64,000 nt of DNA from Hippopus hippopus (lineage: Eukaryota; Mollusca; Bivalvia; Cardiida; Cardiidae), in the NCBI GenBank assembly GCA_946811185.2, contig OX328102.1, positions 47,283,619 to 47,347,618 of the forward strand, read 5' to 3'. The position numbers were made by a program, and so were the translations under genes. Positions 1 through 10,908 of this stretch are shown in pieces. Each line of letters opens with the position of its first letter. The first letter of the stretch is position 1. The notes beneath the pieces were generated by a model that was given only the letters and a program-made list of their open reading frames with translations, did no database searches and had not been told where the DNA came from.

Positions 1-9
1 GGTTCTATC

Positions 10-80
10 AAACAGTGTAGATCTAAGATCAGACTGCATGTCCTGTGCAGTCTAATTGTGATCTACACTGTCTGCAAAAG
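10..80. repeat. Family S short palindromic MITE
   Basis: An imperfect palindrome whose arms read GTGTAGATCTAAGATCAGAC and GTCTAATTGTGATCTACAC around a short GC-containing centre. It belongs to a recurring 65-70 bp family whose outer arms read CAGACAGTGTAGATC. A conserved tail (CTTGAGTTGCACTAAGCAGC) follows at about 84-105, as it does beside several other copies. Many copies are spread through the window, so it is a dispersed fold-back repeat and not a local regulatory hairpin. Confidence 0.75.
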
Positions 81-127
81 GTCCTTGAGTTGCACTAAGC
101 AGCTTAAGGGTTAACCCTTAATCCTTT

Positions 128-600
128 ACCGCACAATCTTGAGTTTCAATGGCCCTTAGAATAAAGGGTTTTGAAAACATGGTGGGAAAAGGAGAAAATG
201 CTGGTGACCAGCATTTTCTCCTTTTCCCACCATGTTTTCTACCCTTCCTAACACATATATTAAATTTTGAGTTGCATTTGTCGTCTGCAAATTCTTTTAA
301 TTTGGACGAGTCTAATTTTTGTCATGACCATCATTTTCTCCTTTTCCCACAATGTTTTCTACCCTTCCCAACACAAATGTTAAATTTTGAGTCACATTTA
401 TTTTGTTGTCTGCAAATTCTTTGAATTTAGATGAGTGTAATTTTTGTCACGACCAGCATTTTCTCCTTTTCCCACAAGGTTTTCTACCCTTCCCAACACA
501 AATGTTAAATTTTTAGTCACATTTATTTCATTGTCTGCACATTCTTTGAATTTGGGCGAGTCTAAAATTTTGTCATTTGGTCGAGTAAACCCTACCACAA
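128..600. mobile_element. Family H hairpin MITE with triplicated right half
   Basis: A family H element with the central hairpin at about 186-230 (GGGAAAAGGAGAAAATGCTG and its complement). The right half, running from the hairpin arm CTTTTCCCAC to the GAGTCTAATTTTTGTCA motif, is repeated three times in tandem with CTTTTCCCAC ending at 230, 350 and 475, so the unit is about 120-125 bp. An apparent 91-residue frame over the first units is a by-product of this repeat. See finding on the half-element triplication. Confidence 0.8.
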
Positions 601-880
601 AGTCCAGAGTTTTATAGAAAAAAAGGCTTTTGAAATTATGTTGGAAAAAGGAGAAAATGCTGATGATCACTTCCTCCTTTTCCCATGATATTTTATATCC
701 TATCATTGACAAAATCCATTGTTTGATGCACATTTAATGTGGTGGCATCTGCAAATGCTTTCAGGTTTTATGACTGTAAAATTTTGCTGTTCGGTCAAAA
801 GGAAAAGCCCCTTTGCAGCTAGTGCAGATTGAGATCAGACTGAATAAACATGCAGTCTTATTGTTGATCTACATTGTCCT
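591..880. mobile_element. Family H copy followed by family S copy
   Basis: A degenerate family H copy at about 591-795 has the hairpin arm GGAAAAAGGAGAAAATGCTG, a mutated centre and the right-hand signature GCAAATGCTTTCAGG. It is followed directly by a diverged family S palindrome at about 808-880 (GATCAGACTG and TGCAGTCTTA arms). Neither carries an open frame that looks like a gene. Confidence 0.6.
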
Positions 881-1023
881 CTTTACTCAGACATTCTGGA
901 AAAGAACCTTGAAATTGCAATTATCTAAGTCTTGTCTATCCACCTAAAATTTCATTTCGGTTTTTTTGGGTGCTCTAAGGGTTTGTCCTGACCAAAACAA
1001 TTAACTCTCTACCAAAGAAAAAA

Positions 1024-1600
1024 AAAAATTAGACTGGTCCAAATTGATAGGATTTGCAGATGCACAAGGTGACACAGGTAATTTGTTTCAGGAAGCATAG
1101 AAAACATTGTGTAAAAATGACAAAATGCTGGTTACCAGCATTTTCTCCTTTTCAAAGTTTTCAAAAGCCTTCCCTGCGAAAGTCATAAAAAAAGTTTTTT
1201 CAAATTTTTCCAAAATTTTTCTAAAGCCTGCTCTTTCAGGGTCCATAAAACTGAAGTTATCTGTATGCTGGTCTAGGTTGAGGTGAAAAAACTAAAATTG
1301 AAAGTAGAAAATGTAGAGCAGTCATGATTGTGCAACTTGCAGTGTTTAGTTCTAGTAAGAACCATCATTGTACATAGCAACTTAATTTAACGACTCAGTG
1401 TCTCCAGCAAAGGCAGGGCTTATCCAAATTAAAAGCATTTGCAGATGATAATTTAAGTCAGGTCTGAATGAGTGAAAGATGTCTTTAAAAAGGTTAGAAA
1501 CAATCATGGAAAACAGAATCTGCTAGTTACCAGCGTCTTTCTCCTATTCCAACAATGTTTTTAAAAGCTGTCTTCCTCAGGGTTGCGAAAACACATGTTT
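1024..1600. mobile_element. Two diverged family H copies
   Basis: The first copy (about 1024-1230) has the left motif TTAGACTGGTCCAAATTGAT and the hairpin centre TGCTGGTTACCAGCATTTTC. The second (about 1425-1595) has AAAAGCATTTGCAGATGA, a damaged hairpin around CTAGTTACCAG, and the right motif TTCCTCAGGGTTGCGAAA. Both are old. The DNA between and after them, to about 1945, shows no gene or recognisable repeat. Confidence 0.6.
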
Positions 1601-1948
1601 CTTTGCGAAGGATAAAAGCAAACTAAATGCATGTGTCTTTCTGGCTGCTGCCCACAGAAGGAGTTGGCATGGCAACTCATAAAACAGGTCTTGGTCTGAC
1701 ATTGATGAACTTTTACTGCATAATGTCTTCCTTTTATTATCACTCCTGTCCATAGAATCTTGTCTTTTATCACTGTTATGGTGGAAAACTTTTTTTACCA
1801 TAAAAAGTGATCAAGGAAAATTGACTTTTTGTTATTATTCTGAAAATGTGCTTACTTTTGTTTTATTCCCTATTGTTTCACTTGTGTCTTGTTGGTAATG
1901 TGATAACAAAATCAGTTTGGTAATGCTTTATGCTTCTACCTAAAATTT

Positions 1949-2866
1949 TCAACTCACCTGAGCATGAAGTGTTCAATGTGATCTTTTGTGATTGTGCCGA
2001 GTCCATCATGTGTTGTGTGGCATTCGTCATTAACTTTTCCTTGTGTACGCTCTGGAGGCCACATTTTCAGTCTGATACCCATGAAACTTAATCAGAAGGT
2101 TTGTCTTGATAAAGTCTTAGAAAACTCAGAAAACGTGTCATGTGGGGTCAAAAACCATGTCTTGATGATATCTTGGGCAAGTATACAGGGGTCAAAAACT
2201 AAGTCACAAGGTCAAACTTTTTTTTTAAAAAAAGAAACACTTGTGTACACTTTGAAGGCCACATTTTCAGTCCAACTCTCATGAAAGTTACCCAGAATAT
2301 TTGTCTTTAGGAAACCTTAGGCAGGTTTGAAAATGAGTCATGTGGTCTCAAAAACTAGGACACCAGGTCAAATCTTAGAAAAAGCTTATGTACACTCTAG
2401 ATGCCACAATGTCAATCCAATACTCATGAAAGTCAGAATGTTTCTCTTGATGATATCTAGGATACCTCTGAAAATGTGTCACATTGGATGAAAAACTTGG
2501 TAACCAGGTCAGATCTTAGAAAAACCTTGTGTGCACTCTAAAGGCCATATTTTCAGTCCATTATACTCATGATAGATGGTCAGAATGTTTGTTTTGATCA
2601 TATCTTGGATGAATTTGAAAATGGGCCATGTGTGGTAAAAAACTAGTTCATAAAATAAATCAGAGAAAAATCTTGTGGCCACATTTTTTGTCTGATATCC
2701 ATGAAAGTTTGTCAGAATGTTTGTCTTGATAATATCTATGTAAGTTTGAAAATGGGCTATGTTTGGCTAAAAAGTATGTCACTGATAGAAATTCTAGAAA
2801 AAGCTTGTGTACACTCCAGAGGCCACAATTTTAGGGCAATACTCATGAAAGTTTGTTAGATGTTCG
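1949..2866 (+). mobile_element. Family A tandem-core element, diverged and truncated
   Basis: Begins with the family A 5' end (CTCACCTGAGCATGAAG), then about six degenerate units of 140-160 bp built on TGTACACTCTAGAGGCCACA, CATGAAAGTT, TCAGAATGTTTGTCTTGAT and AAAAACTAGGTCA. The 3' end with the GGCCATGATGGCC hairpin is missing. The array breaks off near 2866, where a family Q fragment begins. There is no coding capacity. Confidence 0.75.
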
Positions 2867-2946
2867 GTCAAAAGGCGGCATAGGCTGACCTGGGTCAATA
2901 CCTTTTGCAGATGCATTTAGCCCCCTTTCACAGAGCATGGCTCATA
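2867..2946. repeat. Family Q fragment
   Basis: Carries the family Q right half: CTGACCTGGGTCAATACC, then TTTTGCAGATGCATTTAGCC and CACAGAGCATGG. It lacks the left half of the palindrome and is abutted on its right by family P. Confidence 0.55.
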
Positions 2947-2947
2947 T

Positions 2948-3055
2948 GGCCTGCAACACGCGAAAAGGGGCATTCGGACATTTGCGTAAAGTGTCGCCTC
3001 GGATCAGCCTGTGCAGTCCGCGCAGGCTAATCCGAGACGGCACTTTACGTTTTTT
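2948..3055. repeat. Family P GC-rich palindromic MITE, left half
   Basis: Starts GGCCTGCAACACGCGAAAAG and contains the GC-rich hairpin GCCTGTGCAGTCCGCGCAGG, with arms extending into CTCGGATCA and TAATCCGAGACG. Full copies at 28.5 and 53.6 kb have two such hairpins. This one stops after CACTTTACGT, exactly where a family B element begins, so it was probably cut by or joined to that element. Confidence 0.75.
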
Positions 3056-4112
3056 AGCTCACCTGAGCACAACGTGCTCAATGGGAGCTTTTAGGGGCAC
3101 GCTGTGTCCGCCGTGCGTCGTCCGTCGTCCGTCGTGCAGCGTCAACAATTCTTTAAACATCTTCTCCTCCTAAACCGCTTGGCCGATTTGGACCAAACTT
3201 GGCTGGAATGTTCCTTGGGAGATCCTCTTTAAAAATTGTTCACAGAATTTGATTTCATCAAAAACTCTGGTTGCCATGGCAACCAAATGGAATTTTTCTA
3301 GAAATTCTTTAAAAATCTTCTCCTCTGAAACCGCTGGTCAGATTTTGAAATAATTTCACAGATATGTTCCTTGGGTGACCCTTTTCAAAAATTGTTCGCG
3401 AAATTTTGATCCGTCAAAAAACATGGCCGTGGTGGAAGGGGGGGGCTCTTGGCTTCCATCGGTGTCAACAATTCTATAAAAATCTTCTCCTCTGAAACCG
3501 CTAGTCAGATTTTGAAATAATTTCACAGATATGTTCCTTGGGTGACCCTTTTCAAAACTTGTTCGCGAAATTTTGATCTGTCGAAAAACATGGCCGTGGT
3601 GGGGGGGGGGGGGCTCTTGGCGTCCAGCGGTGTCAACAATTCTTTAAACATCTTCTCCTCCTACACCGCTTGGCCAATTTGGACCAAACTTGGCTGGAAT
3701 GTTCCTCGGGAGGTCCTCTTTAAAAATCGTTCACAGAATTTGATTTCATCAAAAACTCTGGTTGCCATGGCAACCAAATGGAATTTTCCAAGAAATTCTT
3801 CAAAAATCTTCTCCTCTGAAACTGCTGGTCAGATTTTGAAATAATTTCACAGATATGTTCCTTGGGTGACCCTTTTCAAAAATTGTTCACGAAATTTTGA
3901 TTCGTCGAAAAACGTGGCCATGGTAGAAGGGGGAGGGGGGCTCTTGGCGTCCAGCAGTGTCAACAATTCTATAAAAATCTTCTCCTCTGAAACTGGTGGT
4001 CAGATTTTGAAATAATTTCACAGAAATGTTCCTTGGGTGACCCTTTTCAAAAGCTGTTTGCGAAATTTTGATCCGTCAAAAAACATGGCCGTGGTGGAGG
4101 GGGGGCTAATAT
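3056..4112 (+). mobile_element. Family B tandem-core element
   Basis: Opens with AGCTCACCTGAGCACAACGT followed by TGCTCA (a fold-back 5' end) and the CGTCCGTCGTCCGTCGTGCA tract. The core then alternates units built on CAACAATTCTTTAAACATCT, CTCCTCTGAAACCGCTGGTC, TTTCACAGATATGTTCCTTG and GTTGCCATGGCAACCAAATG. Related sub-units recur at about 3145, 3455, 3630 and 3955. G runs at about 3438 and 3600-3612 vary between units. The 3' terminus is not recognisable. Open frames here are only the core read in one phase. Confidence 0.75.
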
Positions 4113-4704
4113 ACAATAAAAGGATTATAACACTTTTCATTTTTATCTGGGTCATTTTTATCTAGAAAAATAGCATTCAAAATATGTAGGTTTGATCTAT
4201 CGGCTGTTCAAAGTACACGCTAAACGATGAGGAGGATAAAATTGATGTGCCGGTCTATGACGTCATCCATCTTATCACACAGTGCATTGGGAAAACGACA
4301 ACAAACATGGCTGACACCAGTACTTTGAAAGGATGTTGAATGCCAGTGAATTGAAAATTATGCTCTTCTTCTGTTGATTCGTGGGGCTTAATTTTTTGAA
4401 GCTGCACATAGACATACATATAAGTGTGTCATAACTTACTTGATTGTTTATAAAATGTATAAAATTGCTCATTCAACATGCGAAAATCAAAATCTGTGTG
4501 AAAATGTGTATTTTGTAAGCATTTACCTTGAAATAGGTCAGCATCTTATAATCCAGGTCAAGTGAAACTTACTTTCGGATTCATGGTATCTGATTGAGCA
4601 ATTTATTTGTGATTCCACAGGGGTAATTTTTCCTTCAGTCTTATTCATAATCTCTTTGAATGCAATTTACTTTAATATGGTGTATCTGACATTGTTTTTC
4701 ATTT
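4113..4704. other. Unannotated AT-rich stretch
   Basis: About 590 bp with no gene, tRNA-like box or dispersed repeat that I can recognise. The only long frame (about 65 codons on the minus strand) has no family resemblance and no supporting signals. Confidence 0.5.
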
Positions 4705-6494
4705 TTAGCTTACCTGAGCACAAAGTGGTCATGGTGAGCTATTGTGATCGTGCTGTGTCCGGCGTCCTTCATGCGTCGTCAACTTTTACCTTGTGTACAC
4801 TCTAGAGGCCGCATTTTCAGTCCGATACTTGTGAAACGTTATCAGAATGTTTGTCTTGATGATATCTCAGACGACTTCGAAAATGGGTCATGTCGGGTCA
4901 AAAACTAGGTCACTAGGTCAAATCTTAGAAAAACCTTGTGTACGCTCTAGAGGCCACATTTTCAGTCTGATACTCATGAAACTTGGTCAGAATGAATGCC
5001 TTGATGATATCTCAGACGAGTTCAAAAATGGATCATGTCGGGTCCAAAACTAGGTCACTAGGTCAAATCTTAGAAAAACCTTGTGTACGCTCTAGAGGCC
5101 ACATTTTATGTCCAATACTCCTGAAAGTTGGTCAGAATGTTTGTCTTGATGATATCTCGGACGAGTTTGAAAATGGGCCATGTCGGGTCAAAAACTAGGT
5201 CACTAGGTCAAATCTTAGAAAAACCTTGTGTACGCTCTAGAGGCCACATTTTCAGTCCAATACTCATGAAAGCTGGTCAGAATGTTTGTCTTGATGATAT
5301 CTCAGATGAGTTCGAAAATGGGCCATGTCGGTCAAAAACTAGGTCACCAGGTCATATCTTAGAAAAACCTTGTGTACACTCTAGAGGCCACATTTTCAGT
5401 CCAAAACTCTTGAAAGTTGGTCAGAATGTTTGTCTTGATGATATCTGACAAATTAGAAAACGGAACATGTTGGGTCAAAAACTAGGTCACTAGGTCAAAT
5501 CTTAAAAAAAAACCTTGTGTATGCTCCAGAAGCCACATTTTCTGTCCAATGCTCTTGAAATTTGGTCAGAATGTTTGTCTTAATAATATTGCAGACGAGT
5601 TCAAAAGTGGGCCATGTGGGGTCGAAAACTAGGTCACTAGGTCAAATCTTTGAAAAACCTTGTGTACGCTCCAGAAGCCACATTTTCAGTCCAATGCTCT
5701 GTAAAGTTGGTCAGAATGTTTGTCATGATGATAGCTTGGATGAGTTTGAAAATGGGTCATGTCAGGTCAAAAACTAGGTCACCAGGTCAAATCTTAGAAA
5801 AATCTTATGTAAGCTCTAGAGGCCACATTTTCAGTCCAATAATCTTAAAATTCGGTCAGAATGTTTATCTTGATAATTTCTTAGACTAGTGAAAATGGGT
5901 CATGTTGGATAAAAAACTAGATCACAAGGTTAAATCTCAGAAAAACCTTTTGTACTATAATTACAGTCCAATATTCTTTAAACTTTTGTTAGAATGTTTG
6001 TCTTGATGATATCTTGCATGAGTTTGAAAATGGGTCACGTGGAATAAAAACTAGGTCACCAAGTTTGATCCTTGAAAAACCGTGTGTACACTAGAGGCCA
6101 CATTTTCAGTCCAATAATCTTGAAATTTGCTTTGAATGTTTGTCTTGATAATATCTTAGACTAGTATGAATATGGGTCATGTTGGATAAAAAACTAGGTC
6201 ACTAGGTCAAATCTCGGAAAAACCTTTTATACACCCTACAGGCCACATTTTCTCTCAAATACTCATGAAACTTTGTCGGAATGTATGTCTGGATAATTTC
6301 TACATGTCAAGTAGGCTGCTGAGACAAATTCTAGAAAAAGCTTGTGTGCACTCTAGAGGTCATATTTGTAAGCCCAGTACTAATGAGTGTTTGTCAGAGT
6401 GTTTGTCTTAATATCTTTGAAGAGATTGGAAATGGGTCATGTTTGATCAAAAGGCTCAGGTGAGCAACTTCAGGGCCATCATGGCCCTCTTGTT
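4705..6494 (+). mobile_element. Family A tandem-core element, complete
   Basis: Both ends are present. The 5' end is TTTTAGCTTACCTGAGCACA followed by a short unique segment with CGGCGTCC. The 3' end is CTCAGGTGAGC followed by GGGCCATCATGGCCCTCTTG and TT. Between them are about 11 units of roughly 145-150 bp, the best preserved from 4790 to 5800, each with TGTGTACGCTCTAGAGGCCA, CAGAATGTTTGTCTTGATGA and AGGTCACTAGGTCA. Units decay towards the 3' end. The architecture matches bivalve pearl/HINE repeats (non-autonomous relatives of Helentrons), which is an inference. Frames of 68-106 codons over the array are the unit translated repeatedly, not proteins. Confidence 0.85.
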
Positions 6495-7255
6495 ATTATG
6501 TTTTTTTTTATCATGTACAAGAAGGATGTCTCCATTTTGAAATTATTGTATGTAATGTGAGTCACTCTGAATTCATTAAATCACATGGATTAATAATGAC
6601 CTAGGGCTAAAGTGTGTAACATTGTAGAAAAAGAACCCAGTTTTGTTTTCCATATTAATTGATCATTGTTTTCAGGAACACTCGGTTTACGTCACACTAT
6701 TTTTATTTTAAAGAAAATGTGTTCAATTTGACTGGAAAAAAAAATAGAAACATCAGGAACAATTGAACAATTTAATAATTATATAGACAGCAGTTGAATA
6801 GATTTAAGTATTGAGCACTATGCCCAGGACACAACCCTTTCGGTGCCAAATTTCTAGGTAAATGGAACTCCCAGTACCAAATAAATTTCCAGGAATTTGC
6901 TAAAATGACACTAGGCTTATTAAAAAGTCCATAACTTTTTATCTACTGAATAGAATCCTTTCAAATTTTCAGGAGATATAGATAAGATATTCATCTTTAT
7001 GTACAGAAAACAATATTGCATTATCTGAAAGTATTTATGCTTAGAACTATTTTTTTAAAACTTAATTTTAAAATTGTCCATTTGAAAAAAAAAAGTTCTT
7101 TCAAAACTTCATGCAAAACAAAATACCTATTAAGATTTAATTGAAATATAGTCATTGCAATTGTGTTTTTAAGCAGCTTGCAAGGATAGGCATGTCATTT
7201 TCAACTTACTGAATGTCAGAATTAATATAAAAAAAATTGTAAATCAGTCTTAAAC
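6495..7255. other. Unannotated AT-rich stretch
   Basis: Holds homopolymer-rich AT sequence between a family A element and the piggyBac relic. It may contain the 3' non-coding part of the piggyBac element. I looked for a TTAA followed by a CCC-starting terminus and could not identify one with confidence. Confidence 0.4.
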
Positions 7256-7287
7256 TTCACGGTAAACTCTCAGCACACAAGTTCAAA

Positions 7288-9085
7288 ATTTTAAAGATTG
7301 TGGACAATCCTTCCTGCAGCTTCCTTGAAGTCACTGTATGTGTGGTAGATTTCATGGCATGGAGAGGGACACCTAGCCAGGTTACATTGCACACGCTTGA
7401 ATCTTGTTTGTTTTCTTTTCCAGCCTTGTGCATTTCGGTTGCTACAAACTGTGCAGTCTGGATAGTGTTTTGGGTCATTGAATTGACCAACAAAATGATG
7501 GTCAACAAGTTGAGCAGGCAGATCTACATTTGAAAGCCTACCTCTCCTGGTCTGCTTCCTTTGAAATCCTGCAAGTAAGCCATCGATGACCTTTTCCCTG
7601 AACTGCCTGGCATTCATGCAAGACCCCTCCATAGTTTCAGTGTAGACAATATAGCTGTTTACAAGTGCAACTTCACGCAGGTGATTGTATATAGTGAAGT
7701 ACACTGTACCATTTCGCAGACTTATGGGGTTAGTCTGCAGCTTTTAGTCCATAATAGCCACTCCATCCATGTAGGTATTGTGCACATCTGCCATCACTGG
7801 CTTTTCCACCAAACGACCACCACCAGGTGCATTTTTACTACGGATTTCTTTGTTGACAGTATTGTTTGTATGTATATTTGATGAAAAGTGAACACCTTTC
7901 GTATCATGCCATGCACATGTTACTAGATTGCCAGCACGCATAAACACTGGATCACCTCCTTTCTCTAGATGGAGGTGGCTAGTCTTTAGTTGATGGGGCA
8001 TATATTGCCGACCTGCTCTTACAGTCCCACATGCACCGATACCATTTTGCTGAAGTTTTTGAAAAAGAATTGGGGATGTGTAGAAATTATCTGTGAAAAC
8101 ACGATGTCCTTTGTTTTCAAAACCTTCCAATAATTTCAAATGGATGGACCCTGTAATGGTTAGGCCATTTTGTGCCCCAATAGTTCCTTTTCCACAGTAA
8201 GTAAGGAATTTATAAGAGTATCCCGTCTTGCTGTCACACAAAGCAAATTGTTTGATACCCCATTTATAAGGTTTTGACGGCAAATACTGTCTGAAATTAA
8301 CCCTTCCCTTGAACCGAATAATACTCTCATCTATACTCGGATCTATATACTTCTAAGTATTTTCTTTCGCACATATTCAACAAGGGACATGCTTTCCAAA
8401 GATTGTCAAAGATTGTCGAAGTCTGGATCTCCCCGAGGAGGCCTCTCGGCGGCATTGCCTACAAAATGTAGGAATGATGTCAACAATTCATATCTATTTC
8501 TACTGATGACTTCAGAGAATGGAAGGGATGATAGGCAGTACTGCCCCCAATAGTCTTCTATTTGTGGCTCTTGGCAAAGTCCCATAGCAATTTGCAGCCC
8601 CATGAACGCTTTAATTTCCGCTGCATTAGTCTCCTCCCACTTGTTGAATTATGAATGAACAGGAATAGGGGCAGGATTGTCAAACATCTGAAGGGCATAT
8701 CTGTTTGTCTCATCTACAGTGAGCTGAATAGCTTCTAAAGGGAAGAAAAGATAAAAATAATCAACTGGATTGTTGTCAGTTATATCAGCAAGCACCCCTC
8801 CACGTTCCCGATAGTCTGGCAGCCATTCTGGATCGTATGGATCGTTGTGGTCATATCTCTGCCAATTTATAGGGCCATTACCATTGTTATTGTTTTGCTG
8901 TTGCCTTCCTGGGTGCACAACAACCTGTTGAACAACTGGTGGATGATTTCTAGGTGCTCCCTGTCTCCTATTTATATTCCTATGTGGAAGTCTTCTACCT
9001 CGACCTCAAGCATGACCACGAGCTTAACCTCTGCCTCGGCCAGGCCTACCCACAATATTGGTGTCCTCATCATCTTGTGAATCTG
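7288..9085 (-). pseudogene. piggyBac-type transposase relic (DDE_Tnp_1_7)
   Basis: Pieces of one transposase read right to left. N-terminal part about 8918-8649, low-complexity and acidic, with DPYDPEWLPDY. Then 8603-8406 (MGLQIAMGLCQEPQIEDYWG). Then the catalytic core 8310-7744, with the first Asp in SIDESIIRFKG and the second in FTDNFYTSP. Then 7704-7291, with LVNSYIVYTE and a cysteine-rich tail (CTVC, then CNLARCPSPC) typical of PGBD-like proteins. It is broken by a TAA in the VHS/FNKW junction near 8650, a 10-bp tandem duplication (AAAGATTGTC at 8398-8407 and 8408-8417), further frame loss near 8340-8380 and a stop after GVAIMD near 7746. The third catalytic Asp of the usual GVD motif is Ala here. 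It cannot be active. An intact relative elsewhere could have mobilised the TTAA-flanked MITEs in this window. Confidence 0.85.
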
Positions 9086-9265
9086 AAAAAGAAATGCAGA
9101 GAAACAGTTACAAGATATTCTTCTGAAATAATTTCTTACATGTATACATGTCTCGATTATGAATAAGTAAATATGCAACTGAAAACATTCTGATGCAGAC
9201 GTAGTTTCACTTTCTACTTTGATAATATTATCCCACCCACTTTGAACCATGCACTGAAAGTGGTC
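9086..9265 (-). other. Possible 5' region of the piggyBac element
   Basis: The minus-strand reading upstream of the conserved N-terminus includes an acidic SDSQDDEDTN stretch and Arg/Gly-rich pieces, as is common at transposase N-termini, interrupted by stops. No promoter or terminal repeat could be fixed. Confidence 0.35.
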
Positions 9266-9270
9266 ACACT

Positions 9271-9629
9271 AAAATACGCCACAGCTGAATTATACGCCAC
9301 AGGAGAAATGTATACGCCACAGCAAATATATGGCTATCGAAGCGTGATTTTTATATTTTATCTTGTAGATTATATTAATATGTATCTTGTGTGCAAAAAC
9401 ATCTGAGAAATATTTCATATTTATGTAGTAAATCGATCTTATAAAATACGCCACAGCTGAATTATACGCCACAGACACGCCACAGGAGAAATGTATACAC
9501 CACAGCAAATATATGGCTTTGAATGCATGATTTTTATGTTTGATCTTGTATGTTAAGATTTTATCTATCATATGTGCAAAAATTACCTAGAAATAAAATA
9601 TATCTATGCAGTAAACTGATCTGATAATA
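9271..9629. repeat. Two-unit tandem repeat with TACGCCACAG motifs
   Basis: Two direct units of about 172-187 bp start at 9271 and 9443. Both begin AAAATACGCCACAGCTGAAT and continue with GAGAAATGTATAC, CCACAGCAAATATATGGCT, a TTTTTAT tract and a GTAAA(C/T)(T/C)GATCT end. The decamer TACGCCACAG or close variants occur several times per unit. No coding content; the 93-residue minus-strand frame is a by-product of the repeat. Confidence 0.75.
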
Positions 9630-9661
9630 TTGATGGGGATGGGCAGCCATTTTCATGCGTT

Positions 9662-9662
9662 C

Positions 9663-9712
<50 letters not shown>
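9662..9712. repeat. (AT)n(GT)n compound microsatellite
   Basis: A run of AT dinucleotides passes directly into about twenty GT dinucleotides, ending before GAAGGGAGAT. It is a simple repeat and likely polymorphic. Confidence 0.95.
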
Positions 9713-9715
<3 letters not shown>

Positions 9716-9939
9716 GGGAGATAACTCTATTGACTGTGAGTTAGTCTAACTGGTGGATACATTCATGGTTTGCAAACTGCAGACGACTAATTTATAGTGG
9801 GATTTGTATGGGATCAGAATGAGTAATATGTGTGAATTGCTTTCAGTTTGGACGTTTCTTAACTACTTTCACTCTTCTTCCATGATCTTAATGGTATATT
9901 CCTTCATTCAACTAGAATTTCTAAGGTCGACGGTATAAA

Positions 9940-10160
9940 ATTTGTGGTAGGGGAGAAATGGAACCTTTCTCCAGCATTGTTGAAGGATACCTTCAGGATG
10001 TTACCAGCATGTTCTCCTTTTCCCACAATGAATTGTAACTAGGGTTCATACGGTAAGGTCATATAACTGTTCACCATATTATGGTGAAAAAGTAAAGGAC
10101 TCACCATTGTTGGACGAAGAGCACTTACTCCCTTTTCCACAAATGATTTCTACTCTGTCA
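9940..10160. mobile_element. Degenerate family H fragments
   Basis: Two remnants: one around 9985-10035 with ACCAGCATGTTCTCCTTTTC and CCACAATG, and one around 10105-10155 with TCCCTTTTCCACAAATG and TTTCTACTCTGTC. The hairpin no longer pairs well. Confidence 0.5.
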
Positions 10161-10322
10161 GTACTTCAATACTGTTTCGAATGTAAAAAGTTTGCTTCTC
10201 GATGTTAGATCTAGTTTCTCCATTTTGTATATGAATTAAGATGTATTTCATACAAATCGAACATCGGTATAGGGTAAAGTTACGAGTGATGAACAGGTAT
10301 TAAGAGAGCGTCTACGGGGTAG

Positions 10323-10545
10323 TTGTGACTCTTTACCAAACTAAAATATTTTTGACTTGCCCAAATTGAAAGCATTTGCAGACGACATTCATCAAAACGT
10401 GAAAAGTGTCTTTCAAAGACGTAGAGAACATTGTTGGAAAAGGAGAAAATGTTGGTTACCCACAATTTCTTCTGTCCCCACAATGTTTTCAAATGGCTTC
10501 TTCCGGAGGGTCGTTAAAGCTCGATATTGTCTGGTACAGAGTAAA
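10323..10545. mobile_element. Family H hairpin MITE
   Basis: Left end CTCTTTACCAAACTAAAATA, then GCCCAAATTGAAAGCATTTG, a partly mutated hairpin (GGAAAAGGAGAAAATGTTGG / CCCCACAATG) and the right motif TTCCGGAGGGTCGTTAAAGC. The DNA from about 10560 to 10900 shows nothing I recognise. Confidence 0.7.
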
Positions 10546-10908
10546 GAGAGTACCGGTGAGAGTGACTCGTGACACTGGTTAACCCTTCACACTGATTTGC
10601 GGCACGTGGACTGATTAAATACTTGGTTCAGTTTTTCACACCTTTACTTACTAATTTGGAATATACGGACCACACGGACAAATAGTATTTTAAGAATTAT
10701 GTTTATTCAATAAGAATACTTTTTGAAATAAAGGAATTATATACAGGATGAAAGGTGTGAAATATATACAAAACATACAGAATACTTGTAAATGTAACAG
10801 TCATTCTTTAAGCTTTAAAGAAGGGCCGTCTAACAGCAAAGAATTGCTTGTATAGTCCAGACTGACTAAAATGGACATGTTGCTCATCTTAGTCTTTCAG
10901 GAAGTTCA

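Noticed and set aside
5128..5448. Open frames of 68-106 codons with a repeated CVRSRGHIFSP-like motif
   Set aside because: They are the family A tandem unit translated in one phase. Frames shift between units and no start or splice signals are consistent.
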